Positions 34,588-42,760 of a stretch of 64,000 nucleotides of DNA are shown here, piece by piece. The notes below the pieces were generated by a model, which worked only from the letters and a program-made list of their open reading frames with translations, was not told the DNA's origin and did not search any database. The stretch covers positions 62,001 to 126,000 of the forward strand of contig NZ_AORV01000060.1 in NCBI RefSeq assembly GCF_000350485.1, read 5' to 3'. The translations under genes were made by a program, and so were the position numbers. This stretch comes from Ruminiclostridium cellobioparum subsp. termitidis CT1112. Its GTDB lineage: Bacteria > Bacillota > Clostridia > Acetivibrionales > DSM-1351. How positions within the stretch are numbered: position 1 is the first letter of the stretch; each line of letters starts with the position of its first letter.

Positions 34588-36294
34588 TTACACCGGTTTT
34601 CCATCCCACTTTTTAAAGGCTTCCTGCAATCTGTAATATGAAAGTTTGGGTCTTCTGTAAAAATCCAGCACACCCTTATGATTTACTCCCATGGGTCTGG
34701 AGGGCCATTTTGCCTCTCCGTCAATCAGCCATGAAGAAACTCTGAAATCATTAAAGGTCCACACAATTTGACCTATGATATAGTCTTTTGAAACATAGAG
34801 GTCTATAAGCGATTCCAGGTAATCGGCCTGTGATTCTTCAGACCATTTGATCCTGGCTTTCCGGGAATGTTGTCCATACATGCCCTCCCAGCCTCCGGAG
34901 GTCATAAGGACCGGTTTTTCGGGATATCTTGCGGCAATCCTGTCCAGCAGAAGGCTTCCCTCTTCAACGGTATGTCCGTTATACCAGCCAAGCCAGTAAT
35001 TTATCCCTACCACATCAAAATATTCGTAGGTTCTGTCTTCAGTGGGTATATCCGATGCATGCACCACAAACCTCGTGGGGTCCATAGCTTTTGCAAGCTT
35101 TATATACTTCGGAACAAAATCCACCGCTGCGTCCTCGTAGGTTTTACATTCAATAAACAGGCTCCAGAACATAATGCAGGTTTCATTTTTATAATATTTG
35201 ATGGTATCCTGCATCTGTTTATTTGCAAGCTCCAGGAGCTCAGGATTCTGGAACTGTTCTTTTTTGAAGTTGACATTTGGCACTTCGGCTATGACAAGAA
35301 AGCCTGTCTCACTGGCTATTTCATACTCCTTCAAGTGGTGCGGGTAATGGCAGAGTCTTAAAAAGTTTGCACTGCCTTTTTTACACAGATCATAGTCCTT
35401 CCTCACGATGTCATCTGAAAACGTCCTTCCGGTAACGGGGTATTCTTCATGTTTGGAGTACCCTCTCAGGTATATGACCTCTCCGTTCAGCAAAACCTTT
35501 CTGTTACTTATGGAGAACTCTCTGATTCCAATCCGGTGAGTCCAATAATCCATGGGTTTATCATTTTTCTTGAGACATATTTTAAAATCATAGAGGAATG
35601 GGCTGTCAGGAGACCACAGTTTTGGGTTTTCTACCACCAGGCAGATTGCTTTTTTGCCGCAAGTGATTTTTTCTGTCATGTTATATACTGCTTCCATTCT
35701 GTCCTTATCATCAACCGTCAGATTTACTGAATAGTCCCCGGCATCGGTAAAATTGCCAACATCTACGGTAAGTGTCACTTCCCCGTTCATTTTGGTAACA
35801 ACGGTTACATCCTCCAGCCAGCTTTCACCTGTCCCTATAATGGATACGCCCCTGTATATACCGCCATAATTGAACCAATCCACACCTATGGGAGGAGAAG
35901 TCATATTGTTTATTTCACTGTCAACACGGACAGCAATTAAATTTTCGCCGTTGATAACAAGGCTTTCAGTAACGTCAATTTCAAAAGGTGTAAAACCTCC
36001 GGTATGAGACCCTGCAAGCTTGCCGTTAAGCCAGATATCGCATTTGTAATTGACACCATAAAAAAATAAAACATATCTTTTTACGTCCTGTATTTCCTTA
36101 AATATAAACTTCCTGAAATACCAGGCCACGCCCTCATAGTCGAACAGCTCTTCATCGGATTCATTCCAGCAGGAGGGCACCCAAATATTGTCTGCATTAT
36201 CCGGAATAGCCGTATACCATTCATTGCCAAGTCCTTCATTTTTTCTGTCCAATTTAAATTCCCAGTATGAGTTTAATGATATTTCCTTAAGCAT
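34588..36294 (-). CDS. GH2 beta-glucuronidase/galactosidase-like protein, divergent active site
   Basis: A 568-residue cytoplasmic GH2 protein with sugar-binding (1-155), Ig-like (156-255) and TIM-barrel (256-568) domains, most like bacterial beta-glucuronidases (LRGYSKHEEYPVTGR, GVLDFYRRPKLSYY). The acid/base aligns with Glu382 in MFWSLFIEC, but the usual preceding Asn is Ile381. The nucleophile motif TE(Y/F)G reads Thr465-Ser466-Gly-Gly, so the nucleophile Glu is absent; Glu470 lies four residues on. It may be inactive, or use another mechanism. The start at 36294 has AGAAAGG upstream. It lies upstream of the amino-sugar transporter. Confidence 0.75.
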   Translation of the reverse strand: MLKEISLNSYWEFKLDRKNEGLGNEWYTAIPDNADNIWVPSCWNESDEELFDYEGVAWYFRKFIFKEIQDVKRYVLFFYGVNYKCDIWLNGKLAGSHTGGFTPFEIDVTESLVINGENLIAVRVDSEINNMTSPPIGVDWFNYGGIYRGVSIIGTGESWLEDVTVVTKMNGEVTLTVDVGNFTDAGDYSVNLTVDDKDRMEAVYNMTEKITCGKKAICLVVENPKLWSPDSPFLYDFKICLKKNDKPMDYWTHRIGIREFSISNRKVLLNGEVIYLRGYSKHEEYPVTGRTFSDDIVRKDYDLCKKGSANFLRLCHYPHHLKEYEIASETGFLVIAEVPNVNFKKEQFQNPELLELANKQMQDTIKYYKNETCIMFWSLFIECKTYEDAAVDFVPKYIKLAKAMDPTRFVVHASDIPTEDRTYEYFDVVGINYWLGWYNGHTVEEGSLLLDRIAARYPEKPVLMTSGGWEGMYGQHSRKARIKWSEESQADYLESLIDLYVSKDYIIGQIVWTFNDFRVSSWLIDGEAKWPSRPMGVNHKGVLDFYRRPKLSYYRLQEAFKKWDGKPV

Positions 36295-36434
36295 TTTTAT
36301 AATCCTTTCTGATGATTGACTCGTTGTGGGGCAAATTAACCACTCAAAAACGTATTGTACATTGTCAATAGAGGGTATGTATGTTTTAACAGCTGTTGTC
36401 TCACAGATGGACAGCTTTAAACAAGCCAGTAAAA

Positions 36435-36487
36435 GCATAGTGTTCCCGTCCGGCCTCCATCAATTGATTGGCCTCGCACACTATTGC
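36435..36487 (-). repeat. 53-nt dispersed hairpin repeat, copy 2
   Basis: It matches 20989-21041 in length and at both ends (GCA-TAGTGTTCCCG and CCTCGCACACTATTGC). Stem pairs GTGC/GCAC of copy 1 are GTGT/ACAC here, a compensatory change. It lies about 140 bp upstream of the divergent GH2 start, probably in its 5' region. Confidence 0.6.
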
Positions 36488-36502
36488 ATTTCGTTTTTTT
36501 AA

Positions 36503-36530
36503 AGCTATTCTTTTTAAAATAACAGCTATT
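36503..36530 (-). promoter_or_regulatory. Direct repeats upstream of the divergent GH2 gene
   Basis: AGCTATT occurs at 36503-36509 and 36524-36530, exactly 21 bp apart, the spacing used by AraC-type activators. No clear promoter is seen at the distances found in the GTAAA promoters, so this is tentative. Confidence 0.3.
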
Positions 36531-36586
36531 AAAAAGTCATAAATTTAACCAACAAAACGAGTCAGTTTATTTTTAAGGCTGGTCAA

Positions 36587-36619
36587 AAGGCTACTGCAGG
36601 TATATCAGTAGCCTTAATG
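36587..36619 (-). terminator. Terminator after the first GH9 gene
   Basis: AAGGCTACTG and CAGTAGCCTT form a perfect 10-bp stem with a ~9-nt loop, followed by TTTGACC on the minus strand. It lies about 75 bp past the GH9 stop. The rest of 36531-36586 and 36620-36692 shows nothing. Confidence 0.7.
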
Positions 36620-36692
36620 GAGCCCTTATTCATAAAGCCGGATATTTCTTTCCATGCAGCAATATAACTGCACTATGAGATTAATTTACAAA

Positions 36693-39035
36693 TCATTTGA
36701 CAATAAGTACAGGTTTATTAGCTATACCGTCCTTGCTGCATATAGCGGTACTTATTCCATCCGCACTTTCATTCTGTAATACGAAGGATACCGTCTTGTC
36801 TCCTGCAAGCTGACTGTTCACATAGCTGGTAATGTCGATTGTATACCATCCTTCGGCAGCCAGGTCCAGTGTGCCTATTAAAACCGCCCCCTTTGTACCG
36901 GGTTGATTTGCCCAGGTCACAGCCTTTTCGGTCCATTTATCTTCAGAGAGACCATAAACTTTGACCGATGTGGATGAATTGGCAGAACTGTTATATATTT
37001 TCAGTACTGCTGATGCTGCCGTAGCCTTTGTAAATTTTGAAAGATCTGCTTTAATCAATGCTCTTCTGGAGTAACCGGGATCAGGATCTCCTTTAACAGC
37101 AAGAGTGGATTCCGTTCCGTAATTCACGGCTTCATATTCGCCATCTCTCACATATGAATCTTCACTGACCTGGTATTCATCTTCCGACGGAACAGGGGTT
37201 GACGGCTGCGTACCCGGAGCTTTGGGCCTGTAAATACCGGGGTCGGTTGCCGCTAACCACGCCATTGCTGCCACACCGGCGGCATTTGCATTAATGCAGG
37301 CCTCATTGGTCACATAATCCATTCTGTTATCATGCCAAACTGCTCTCTTGTCCTGGAATTCAGTATAGTTATTGTTGTTTTTCATATCGGTATCCAGCGG
37401 ATCATTCTGATTAGGAGTATAAACTGCTTCAGATACCGGCCCTTCGCTCCATAACCCGGTTGGATCCCATTTCGGGTTATTTTTTAAGACTTGCTGCTGA
37501 TAGGTTATGCGATGGCGCGGATGGCGTACAAATGTAGTTCCGGCGCCATTGAGGAAAGAAACACCCCATGGATTGGAGCCCAGCAAATAGTCGGCCTGCT
37601 TTTGAGCCAGTGGAATGAAGCTATTGTCACCTGTCAAACTTTTAAACATGGAGGCCTCAACTATCAACTGGCTCATCATTGCACCGCTGCCCCAGCGCAG
37701 CTCATTCAGGCCGGTTCCCCACACATTGCTGTCTGAATAGCCCTGTGCCGTATTAAGGTGTTTGTACATGCGGACTGCGGCAATGGGCGCATACGAAGCA
37801 TCCAGTTTTGCCAGCTCGTAGTTCACATAATGACAGCATCTTGACCAGCTGAGATTTATGTTTGAGTAGTCGCCGTCACTGTTATCTCCCAACGTATCGG
37901 CATAATTTTTTGCTTCGGTCAGATAGGACTTCATGCCGGTAGTGCGGTACAGCTCTGCTCCTGCCAGCGCCATGTCATCCATCCAGGCCCATTCTTCAGG
38001 CAGTTCCTCATATCCGCCGTCCCTGTCGGACATGGTCGCAGGATTGTTTTTTCCATAATTATAAATCTGCTTTGCCGCAGTAAGATATGTATCAGCTAAT
38101 TCCTGATTGTAGCAAGGTCCTTTCGGGTCACCCCATATTTTGGCTCCCATGGCCAGCGCTGCAGCTGCTTTACCAGCAATATTGGCACCCTTGCCCGGTT
38201 CGCACGGATATACGGGACGTGGTCCCTTATAGAAATTATCTTTTTCAGGGTAGGTCTCCCACCTGGATATATTATCCTCACCGCCGTGCTCATCTGCATC
38301 GGCTACAGATAAATATAACACCTGGTTTTCGTTGTCCCACATCTTCACCATAAAATCAAGTCCAACTTTGGTTTCGGCAAGAATACCCCTGGCAGGATCC
38401 TTGAATTGCTCAGGGTCATTCAAGTAGGTTGAAAGCATAATATTACTGCAATAACCGATTGTACTCATAAACTTTATATAATCGGCAGCATCGTGCCAAC
38501 CGCCTGAAACATCTATAAGCTTCCCTTTTGTCACTCCCGAAACAACTATTCCATCGTCCAGGTGGCATGCTTCGTGGCCCTTGGGCTCAGTATCCCCGCA
38601 GCGCTGAAGGCTGAAAAACTCCAGGGATAAATTATCCAGGTTATCATAAACAGCGTCATTGATAGTAAATTCCGGTGAGGTAAATCCTTTGACCTTTAAT
38701 TTGTATCCGGTGCCCGGTTTGGTATAGCTGCTGAAGTCCAGCTCATAGGTGTGGGCATAGTTCTTCCCCAAATCTCCCCAGTTGCCCTTATCGATCCCAA
38801 CTTTTCCGGTGTATACTTTATTGCCTTTGGAATCATGAACAGTAAATTCCTTGCCTTTTAAATCACTGCCGGTCAATACCATGGCCGTTTTAGCCGCTTT
38901 GCTCTTGTAACCGACCTGGTTAACTCTGATAAAAGTATCACCGGCAGCTGCAAAAGAGTTTTGCGGCGGTATGACAATTGTTAGGAACATCGTTATAACT
39001 GTCAGCAATGAAATTAATTTACCCGCTTTTTTCAT
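36693..39035 (-). CDS. Secreted GH9 glucanase with C-terminal DNRLRE domain
   Basis: A 780-residue secreted enzyme: signal peptide (1-30, cut near FAAAG), CelD-type N-terminal Ig domain (about 35-125), GH9 catalytic domain (about 130-600), a short Pro/Thr linker, and a DNRLRE (CBM96-like) domain (about 622-780). Catalytic residues visible: Asp182 and Asp185 in GGWHDAADY (base), RHPRHR, and acid Glu578 in YVTNEA. GGAGGAGAGG precedes the ATG. There is no dockerin or CBM3, so it acts as a free enzyme, probably an endo-beta-glucanase. Paralogue of the protein at 42761. The promoter at 39124-39187 carries the GTAAA repeats. Confidence 0.88.
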   Translation of the reverse strand: MKKAGKLISLLTVITMFLTIVIPPQNSFAAAGDTFIRVNQVGYKSKAAKTAMVLTGSDLKGKEFTVHDSKGNKVYTGKVGIDKGNWGDLGKNYAHTYELDFSSYTKPGTGYKLKVKGFTSPEFTINDAVYDNLDNLSLEFFSLQRCGDTEPKGHEACHLDDGIVVSGVTKGKLIDVSGGWHDAADYIKFMSTIGYCSNIMLSTYLNDPEQFKDPARGILAETKVGLDFMVKMWDNENQVLYLSVADADEHGGEDNISRWETYPEKDNFYKGPRPVYPCEPGKGANIAGKAAAALAMGAKIWGDPKGPCYNQELADTYLTAAKQIYNYGKNNPATMSDRDGGYEELPEEWAWMDDMALAGAELYRTTGMKSYLTEAKNYADTLGDNSDGDYSNINLSWSRCCHYVNYELAKLDASYAPIAAVRMYKHLNTAQGYSDSNVWGTGLNELRWGSGAMMSQLIVEASMFKSLTGDNSFIPLAQKQADYLLGSNPWGVSFLNGAGTTFVRHPRHRITYQQQVLKNNPKWDPTGLWSEGPVSEAVYTPNQNDPLDTDMKNNNNYTEFQDKRAVWHDNRMDYVTNEACINANAAGVAAMAWLAATDPGIYRPKAPGTQPSTPVPSEDEYQVSEDSYVRDGEYEAVNYGTESTLAVKGDPDPGYSRRALIKADLSKFTKATAASAVLKIYNSSANSSTSVKVYGLSEDKWTEKAVTWANQPGTKGAVLIGTLDLAAEGWYTIDITSYVNSQLAGDKTVSFVLQNESADGISTAICSKDGIANKPVLIVK

Positions 39036-39123
39036 ATATTCCTCTCCTCCACCTTTAGAGCCTGTTTAAGATATCAGACACAAGCGTATATTAAACAGAC
39101 TCTTAAAAATTTTATTCAGTATT

Positions 39124-39187
39124 ATCCTATAATCGTTCAGCCCAAGCAGCAATCTCATATATTTACGTATTTTACTTACTTCTTTAC
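39124..39187 (-). promoter_or_regulatory. AraC-type activated promoter of the first GH9 gene
   Basis: On the minus strand: GTAAA (39183-39187), GTAAA 21 bp on (39062+100, i.e. 39162-39166), 10 bp to -35 TTGCTG (39147-39152), 17 bp to -10 TAGGAT (39124-39129). A third GTAAA lies at 39171-39175. Same layout as at 34495 and 46497. Confidence 0.65.
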
Positions 39188-39208
39188 ATGTTTACTTTTT
39201 TACTGGAG

Positions 39209-39254
39209 AAAAAAACTGCCTCATCCCTAAGAGGTCCTTAGGAACAAGGCAGTT
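39209..39254 (-). terminator. Rho-independent terminator of the sigma/ABC operon
   Basis: AACTGCCT/AGGCAGTT encloses CCTAAG/CTTAGG, followed by TTTTTT on the minus strand. It lies 12 bp after the ABC permease stop. Confidence 0.88.
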
Positions 39255-39266
39255 AAAAGAATAACG

Positions 39267-40484
39267 TTAAACAATCTGGTGGGTTTTAAAAGAACGGTAT
39301 GCGAACGGCGTAACCAGAATGCCGGCCACAGCGGCAAACAGCGGCAGGAACACATAGGGCTTCACGATCACACCGGATAATTCATACTGAACAGGGCTTG
39401 TCACAGAACCAAATTCCATCATTCCGGACGGCAGGAGATGTAAAAGATTGTACAGCCATATCCGGTCATAGGATACGTTTATAAACATCGGTACAATAAG
39501 AATTAAGGTTGTGATTATGATTACACCGTAAGCTGATTTGAATTTTGCCGATAAAAGCATGGTAATTGCCGCAGTCATCAGGCAGGCAAAAAAGACGCAG
39601 ACAGAAAATAACAAGGCTGTCTGTCCCATGGTCAGCGGGTACGGCGACATGGGATAGTAAAGCTGCAATTGGGAGTTCAAACCGTCAGAGCCAAAAGTCA
39701 GAATTGTAAGAATATAATTTATAGCAGTCAGGACAAGGCATATGGCCGAGGCTAAGGTAAAACCCGTAAACAGCTTGGCTGTTATGAGCATATTCTTTCC
39801 ATGCTTTGAAGCAAGGATGAGCTGATCGGCTCCCGAGGAGTATTCACCTGAAAAAATCGGAGCAATGCAAATTGCCATGACAAACGCTGCCATCAGGCCA
39901 ACTGTATACATGAGTGTGAAAAACCGGGTATATCCGTCTGTATAGGAATAGGTAAACGGAGTTTTTATCTGCTCATCCAGAGCAATCAATTTCTCCTTTG
40001 CCTTGCCGCTCATTCCTGTTTCTTCCAGGGCCTGAACCTGCCTGCTATGACGTTCAGCATAAAACCCGGCTGCCTGTTCTCCGGTCAGCAGCTGGAAATC
40101 TTCCATATTGAACCGTCTGGACTCACTGTTATATATAGGCCGGACAATCCCGTATATTTCACTGTATTTTCTTGCAAAAGCCTGGTATTCCGGGGTATCG
40201 TAATATCGATCTTTTTTGGGGATCTTTGAATAAGCCTCCACTGTCTCCATAATCAATTTTGAGTCGATTTCCCGGCCTGAAAGGGCTCTGGCATAAGAGC
40301 GGTCCTTAACCATGGCATCATAATTGGACTCAAACACCTCTCCCTCAATATAATAATTTCCCAGCAGCGTCCCCCAGACACTGACGGCAGTGGTAATTAC
40401 GGCCAGCGCCAGAACTATAATCACACTTTTTTTATATAGTATCTTTTTATACTCAAAACCCACCAATCTCCAAAAAATTTTCAT
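39267..40484 (-). CDS. ABC-2-type transporter membrane protein
   Basis: A 405-residue membrane protein: one helix near the N-terminus (about 17-38), a soluble stretch of about 150 residues, then five to six helices (from about 190 to the end), the layout of ABC-2 exporters with an external domain. It is coupled by a 4-nt ATGA overlap with the ATPase gene upstream. It forms the export half of an ABC system placed under an ECF sigma factor; the substrate (peptide, antibiotic or lipid) is unknown. Confidence 0.85.
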   Translation of the reverse strand: MKIFWRLVGFEYKKILYKKSVIIVLALAVITTAVSVWGTLLGNYYIEGEVFESNYDAMVKDRSYARALSGREIDSKLIMETVEAYSKIPKKDRYYDTPEYQAFARKYSEIYGIVRPIYNSESRRFNMEDFQLLTGEQAAGFYAERHSRQVQALEETGMSGKAKEKLIALDEQIKTPFTYSYTDGYTRFFTLMYTVGLMAAFVMAICIAPIFSGEYSSGADQLILASKHGKNMLITAKLFTGFTLASAICLVLTAINYILTILTFGSDGLNSQLQLYYPMSPYPLTMGQTALLFSVCVFFACLMTAAITMLLSAKFKSAYGVIIITTLILIVPMFINVSYDRIWLYNLLHLLPSGMMEFGSVTSPVQYELSGVIVKPYVFLPLFAAVAGILVTPFAYRSFKTHQIV

Positions 40485-41347
40485 CCTTCGCTCACCTCAC
40501 TGAAATAATACAAATAGAGATCCTCCAGTGAAGCCTGTGCTGTCACGGCACAATCACAGGGGCTCTCTTCACTTATCAGACGTAAAAAGACATTTTTGCC
40601 TTCATTCCGGAGATTAATAACAGGATACCTTTTACAAAGCCGGTCTGCCACAGAAGGCGGTATGCTGCACTCCCAAACCTTGCCCTGAATTGTGCCGATG
40701 ATTTCTTCCAGCGTCCCCTTATGTACAAGCTGGCCGCTTTTCATGATGAGAATGGTATCGGCAATGTGCTCAACATCGGAAACTATGTGGGTAGAAAGAA
40801 GTACAATGCGGTCTCCTCCAAGCCGGGAGATCATATTGCGGAAACGCACCCTTTCTTTTGGATCAAGTCCGGCAGTGGGCTCGTCCAGAATCAGTACTTT
40901 CGGATCGTTGAGCAATGACTGGGCAATGCCGAGCCTCTGTTTCATACCTCCCGAAAAGGTTTTTATTTTCTTTTTTGCTTCATTTTCAAGGGATACAAGT
41001 TCAAGCAGCTCCAATGATTTTTCTCTGGCCCGTACTTTGGACAGTCCCTTAAGCACTGCAATGTAAAGCATGAAATCAAGCGCTGTAAACTCAGGGTAAT
41101 AGCCGAAGTCCTGGGGCAGATATCCCAACACATCACGGTAATTCCCCCGGCTCACATCAATCCCGTCATAATTTAGAGTTCCGAAGGTGGGGGCCAGCAC
41201 GCCGCACATCATTCGCATCAGGGTGGTTTTGCCAGCGCCGTTTGCGCCCAGGAGACCGTACACACCCCGGCGGAGAGTCAGAGAGATGCGGTCGCAGGCA
41301 ATTTTATTGCCATATTGTTTTGTCACTCTGTCAAGAGTAAGTTCCAT
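40481..41347 (-). CDS. ABC transporter ATP-binding protein
   Basis: A 288-residue ATPase with Walker A GANGAGKTT (about 35-43), signature FSGGMKQRL, Walker B VLILDEPTAGLD and the H-loop LLSTHIVSDV. The C-terminal ~70 residues form an accessory domain common in ABC-2 systems. The start at 41347 has GGAGGAAAG upstream; the longer frame would run over the previous gene. It overlaps the gene at 41323 by 25 nt and the permease by 4 nt, so all are translated together. Confidence 0.93.
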   Translation of the reverse strand: MELTLDRVTKQYGNKIACDRISLTLRRGVYGLLGANGAGKTTLMRMMCGVLAPTFGTLNYDGIDVSRGNYRDVLGYLPQDFGYYPEFTALDFMLYIAVLKGLSKVRAREKSLELLELVSLENEAKKKIKTFSGGMKQRLGIAQSLLNDPKVLILDEPTAGLDPKERVRFRNMISRLGGDRIVLLSTHIVSDVEHIADTILIMKSGQLVHKGTLEEIIGTIQGKVWECSIPPSVADRLCKRYPVINLRNEGKNVFLRLISEESPCDCAVTAQASLEDLYLYYFSEVSEG

Positions 41348-42072
41348 GTTCTTTCCTCCGTTTGTTTTATTAATTTGCGCAGCTGAATCGCTGTCAGCAC
41401 GCCGCCGAGCGCAAACAGAAGCAGCCAGTAACCCAGGGTGGAGCTGGAGTAAAGGAGCCGCACCGTGCTGCCGGTAATAATATTGACCACACAGGTAAAG
41501 CAGGCAGCAGCAGCACAGAAGTACATACCTTCCCCCGGTCTCACCCGGTTCAGTATCAGCAGACAAAAACCGCAGGTTATGAGGTACGGTACCATCAGGT
41601 AGATTATTACCTGGAGCAGGTTGAACGGAGATACCCTGCTGATAAAAATTAAAAGTGCTGTCAGGATTACAAAATTTCCTCCGCCCAATATTGCTATCCG
41701 CGCCATGATTATCTGAGGCAGGTTAAACCGGAAGCTCATTTCAAGTTCCGACATGCGGTAAAATACCGAGCGGTAAATTTCTGCCGTCATCATCAGCGCC
41801 AGAAATGGAAGGACGGCAGAAACTGCCAATATTTTCCCTGCTTCCGCCTTCCAGTCTATGAACACAGGTGACCGGAAGGTAACTGCCCAGCCAACAAAAA
41901 TAATTACAACTGAAAAAGCCCATACCCTTTTCCGTATATAAAAAAACTGGTTAAGCAGAAATTTCAGGTAAGTGCTGCCGGGACGCTGCAGTGTTTTCAA
42001 GAATCTCTTCTTATCCATGGGCGGCGGCGCTTCAAAGGATTCTCTCAAAGCTTTTTTCATTTTTTTATTCAT
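41323..42072 (-). CDS. Membrane protein of the sigma/ABC operon
   Basis: A 249-residue protein: a charged N-terminus (about 1-45), then six predicted helices (about 50-225) and a short basic tail. I do not recognise a named family; proteins of this shape occur between an ECF sigma gene and an ABC-2 pair in Firmicutes. It may be a second membrane subunit of the exporter or a regulator of the sigma factor. GGAGAGGAG lies upstream. It overlaps the sigma gene by 4 nt. Confidence 0.7.
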   Translation of the reverse strand: MNKKMKKALRESFEAPPPMDKKRFLKTLQRPGSTYLKFLLNQFFYIRKRVWAFSVVIIFVGWAVTFRSPVFIDWKAEAGKILAVSAVLPFLALMMTAEIYRSVFYRMSELEMSFRFNLPQIIMARIAILGGGNFVILTALLIFISRVSPFNLLQVIIYLMVPYLITCGFCLLILNRVRPGEGMYFCAAAACFTCVVNIITGSTVRLLYSSSTLGYWLLLFALGGVLTAIQLRKLIKQTEERTWNLLLTE

Positions 42073-42527
42073 AGAGAATTCTCCTCTCCAAGCAATTTTT
42101 TCAGAGATGCCAATGCAGATTTTATTCTGCGGTAAACAGCAAAGCGGGAAAGCCCTGTAATCGCGGCAATTTCTCCGACTGAAAGCTCATTTGCATACCG
42201 GAACAGCAGCAGTTCCTGCTCCTGTTCCGGCAGCGTTTGCAGTGCCTGCCGTACTGTGCTCTTCATTTCCAGCCGTTCAATAAAATCAGTATCCTGCAAC
42301 TCATCGGTCAGATTTTCGGGTTGTTTTCTGCGGAAGTAATCAATACATAGGTTTCTTGCCACGGTGTAAAGGTAGGCAAGTTTCTTGCCGTATTCCATGT
42401 ACGAATTCTGCGCAAAGTATTTGAGAAAGGCTTCCTGGGTCAGGTCTTCCGCCAGTGTGGCATTGCCAGTTTTATAGTAACAATATCTATATATCTTGTC
42501 GTACTGTTCTTCAATATCAATCGACAC
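42069..42527 (-). CDS. ECF-type RNA polymerase sigma factor
   Basis: A 152-residue sigma-70-family protein with region 2 (YDKIYRYCYYKTGNATLAEDLTQEAFLKYF) split here by DLTQEAF, and region 4 with a helix-turn-helix (LSVGEIAAITGLSRFAVYRRI). It lacks regions 1 and 3, as ECF sigmas do. The start is a GTG at 42527 with AGGAGG 7 nt upstream; codons further upstream have no support. It heads an operon with a membrane protein and an ABC exporter. No classical anti-sigma factor is seen, so the membrane protein may take that role (inference). Confidence 0.85.
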   Translation of the reverse strand: MSIDIEEQYDKIYRYCYYKTGNATLAEDLTQEAFLKYFAQNSYMEYGKKLAYLYTVARNLCIDYFRRKQPENLTDELQDTDFIERLEMKSTVRQALQTLPEQEQELLLFRYANELSVGEIAAITGLSRFAVYRRIKSALASLKKLLGEENSL

Positions 42528-42712
42528 CCTGCAGCCTCCTCTCAAATTGTTTAACGTATTATCCCCTAAAAATGTGCGGATGAACAAAATTTTTTCGATT
42601 TGTTTCCTGGTTACTTTCAGCTTTAAAGTATGAAAAACCTCTTTTCGGTGCAAAAAATCTCCCGGCTTTGTGCGAAGCTGTATAAACTTTTGCATATTAC
42701 ACATAACAGTAA

Positions 42713-42741
42713 GGGGCGGACAGAAAATCTGTCCGCCCCTC
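42713..42741 (-). terminator. Strong GC hairpin after the second GH9 gene
   Basis: GGGGCGGACAGA/TCTGTCCGCCCC is a perfect 12-bp stem with a short loop. The following T-run is poor on both strands, but its strength and its position 20 bp after the GH9 stop support transcript ending. Confidence 0.7.
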
Positions 42742-42760
42742 AGGGATTTTACAATGTTTA

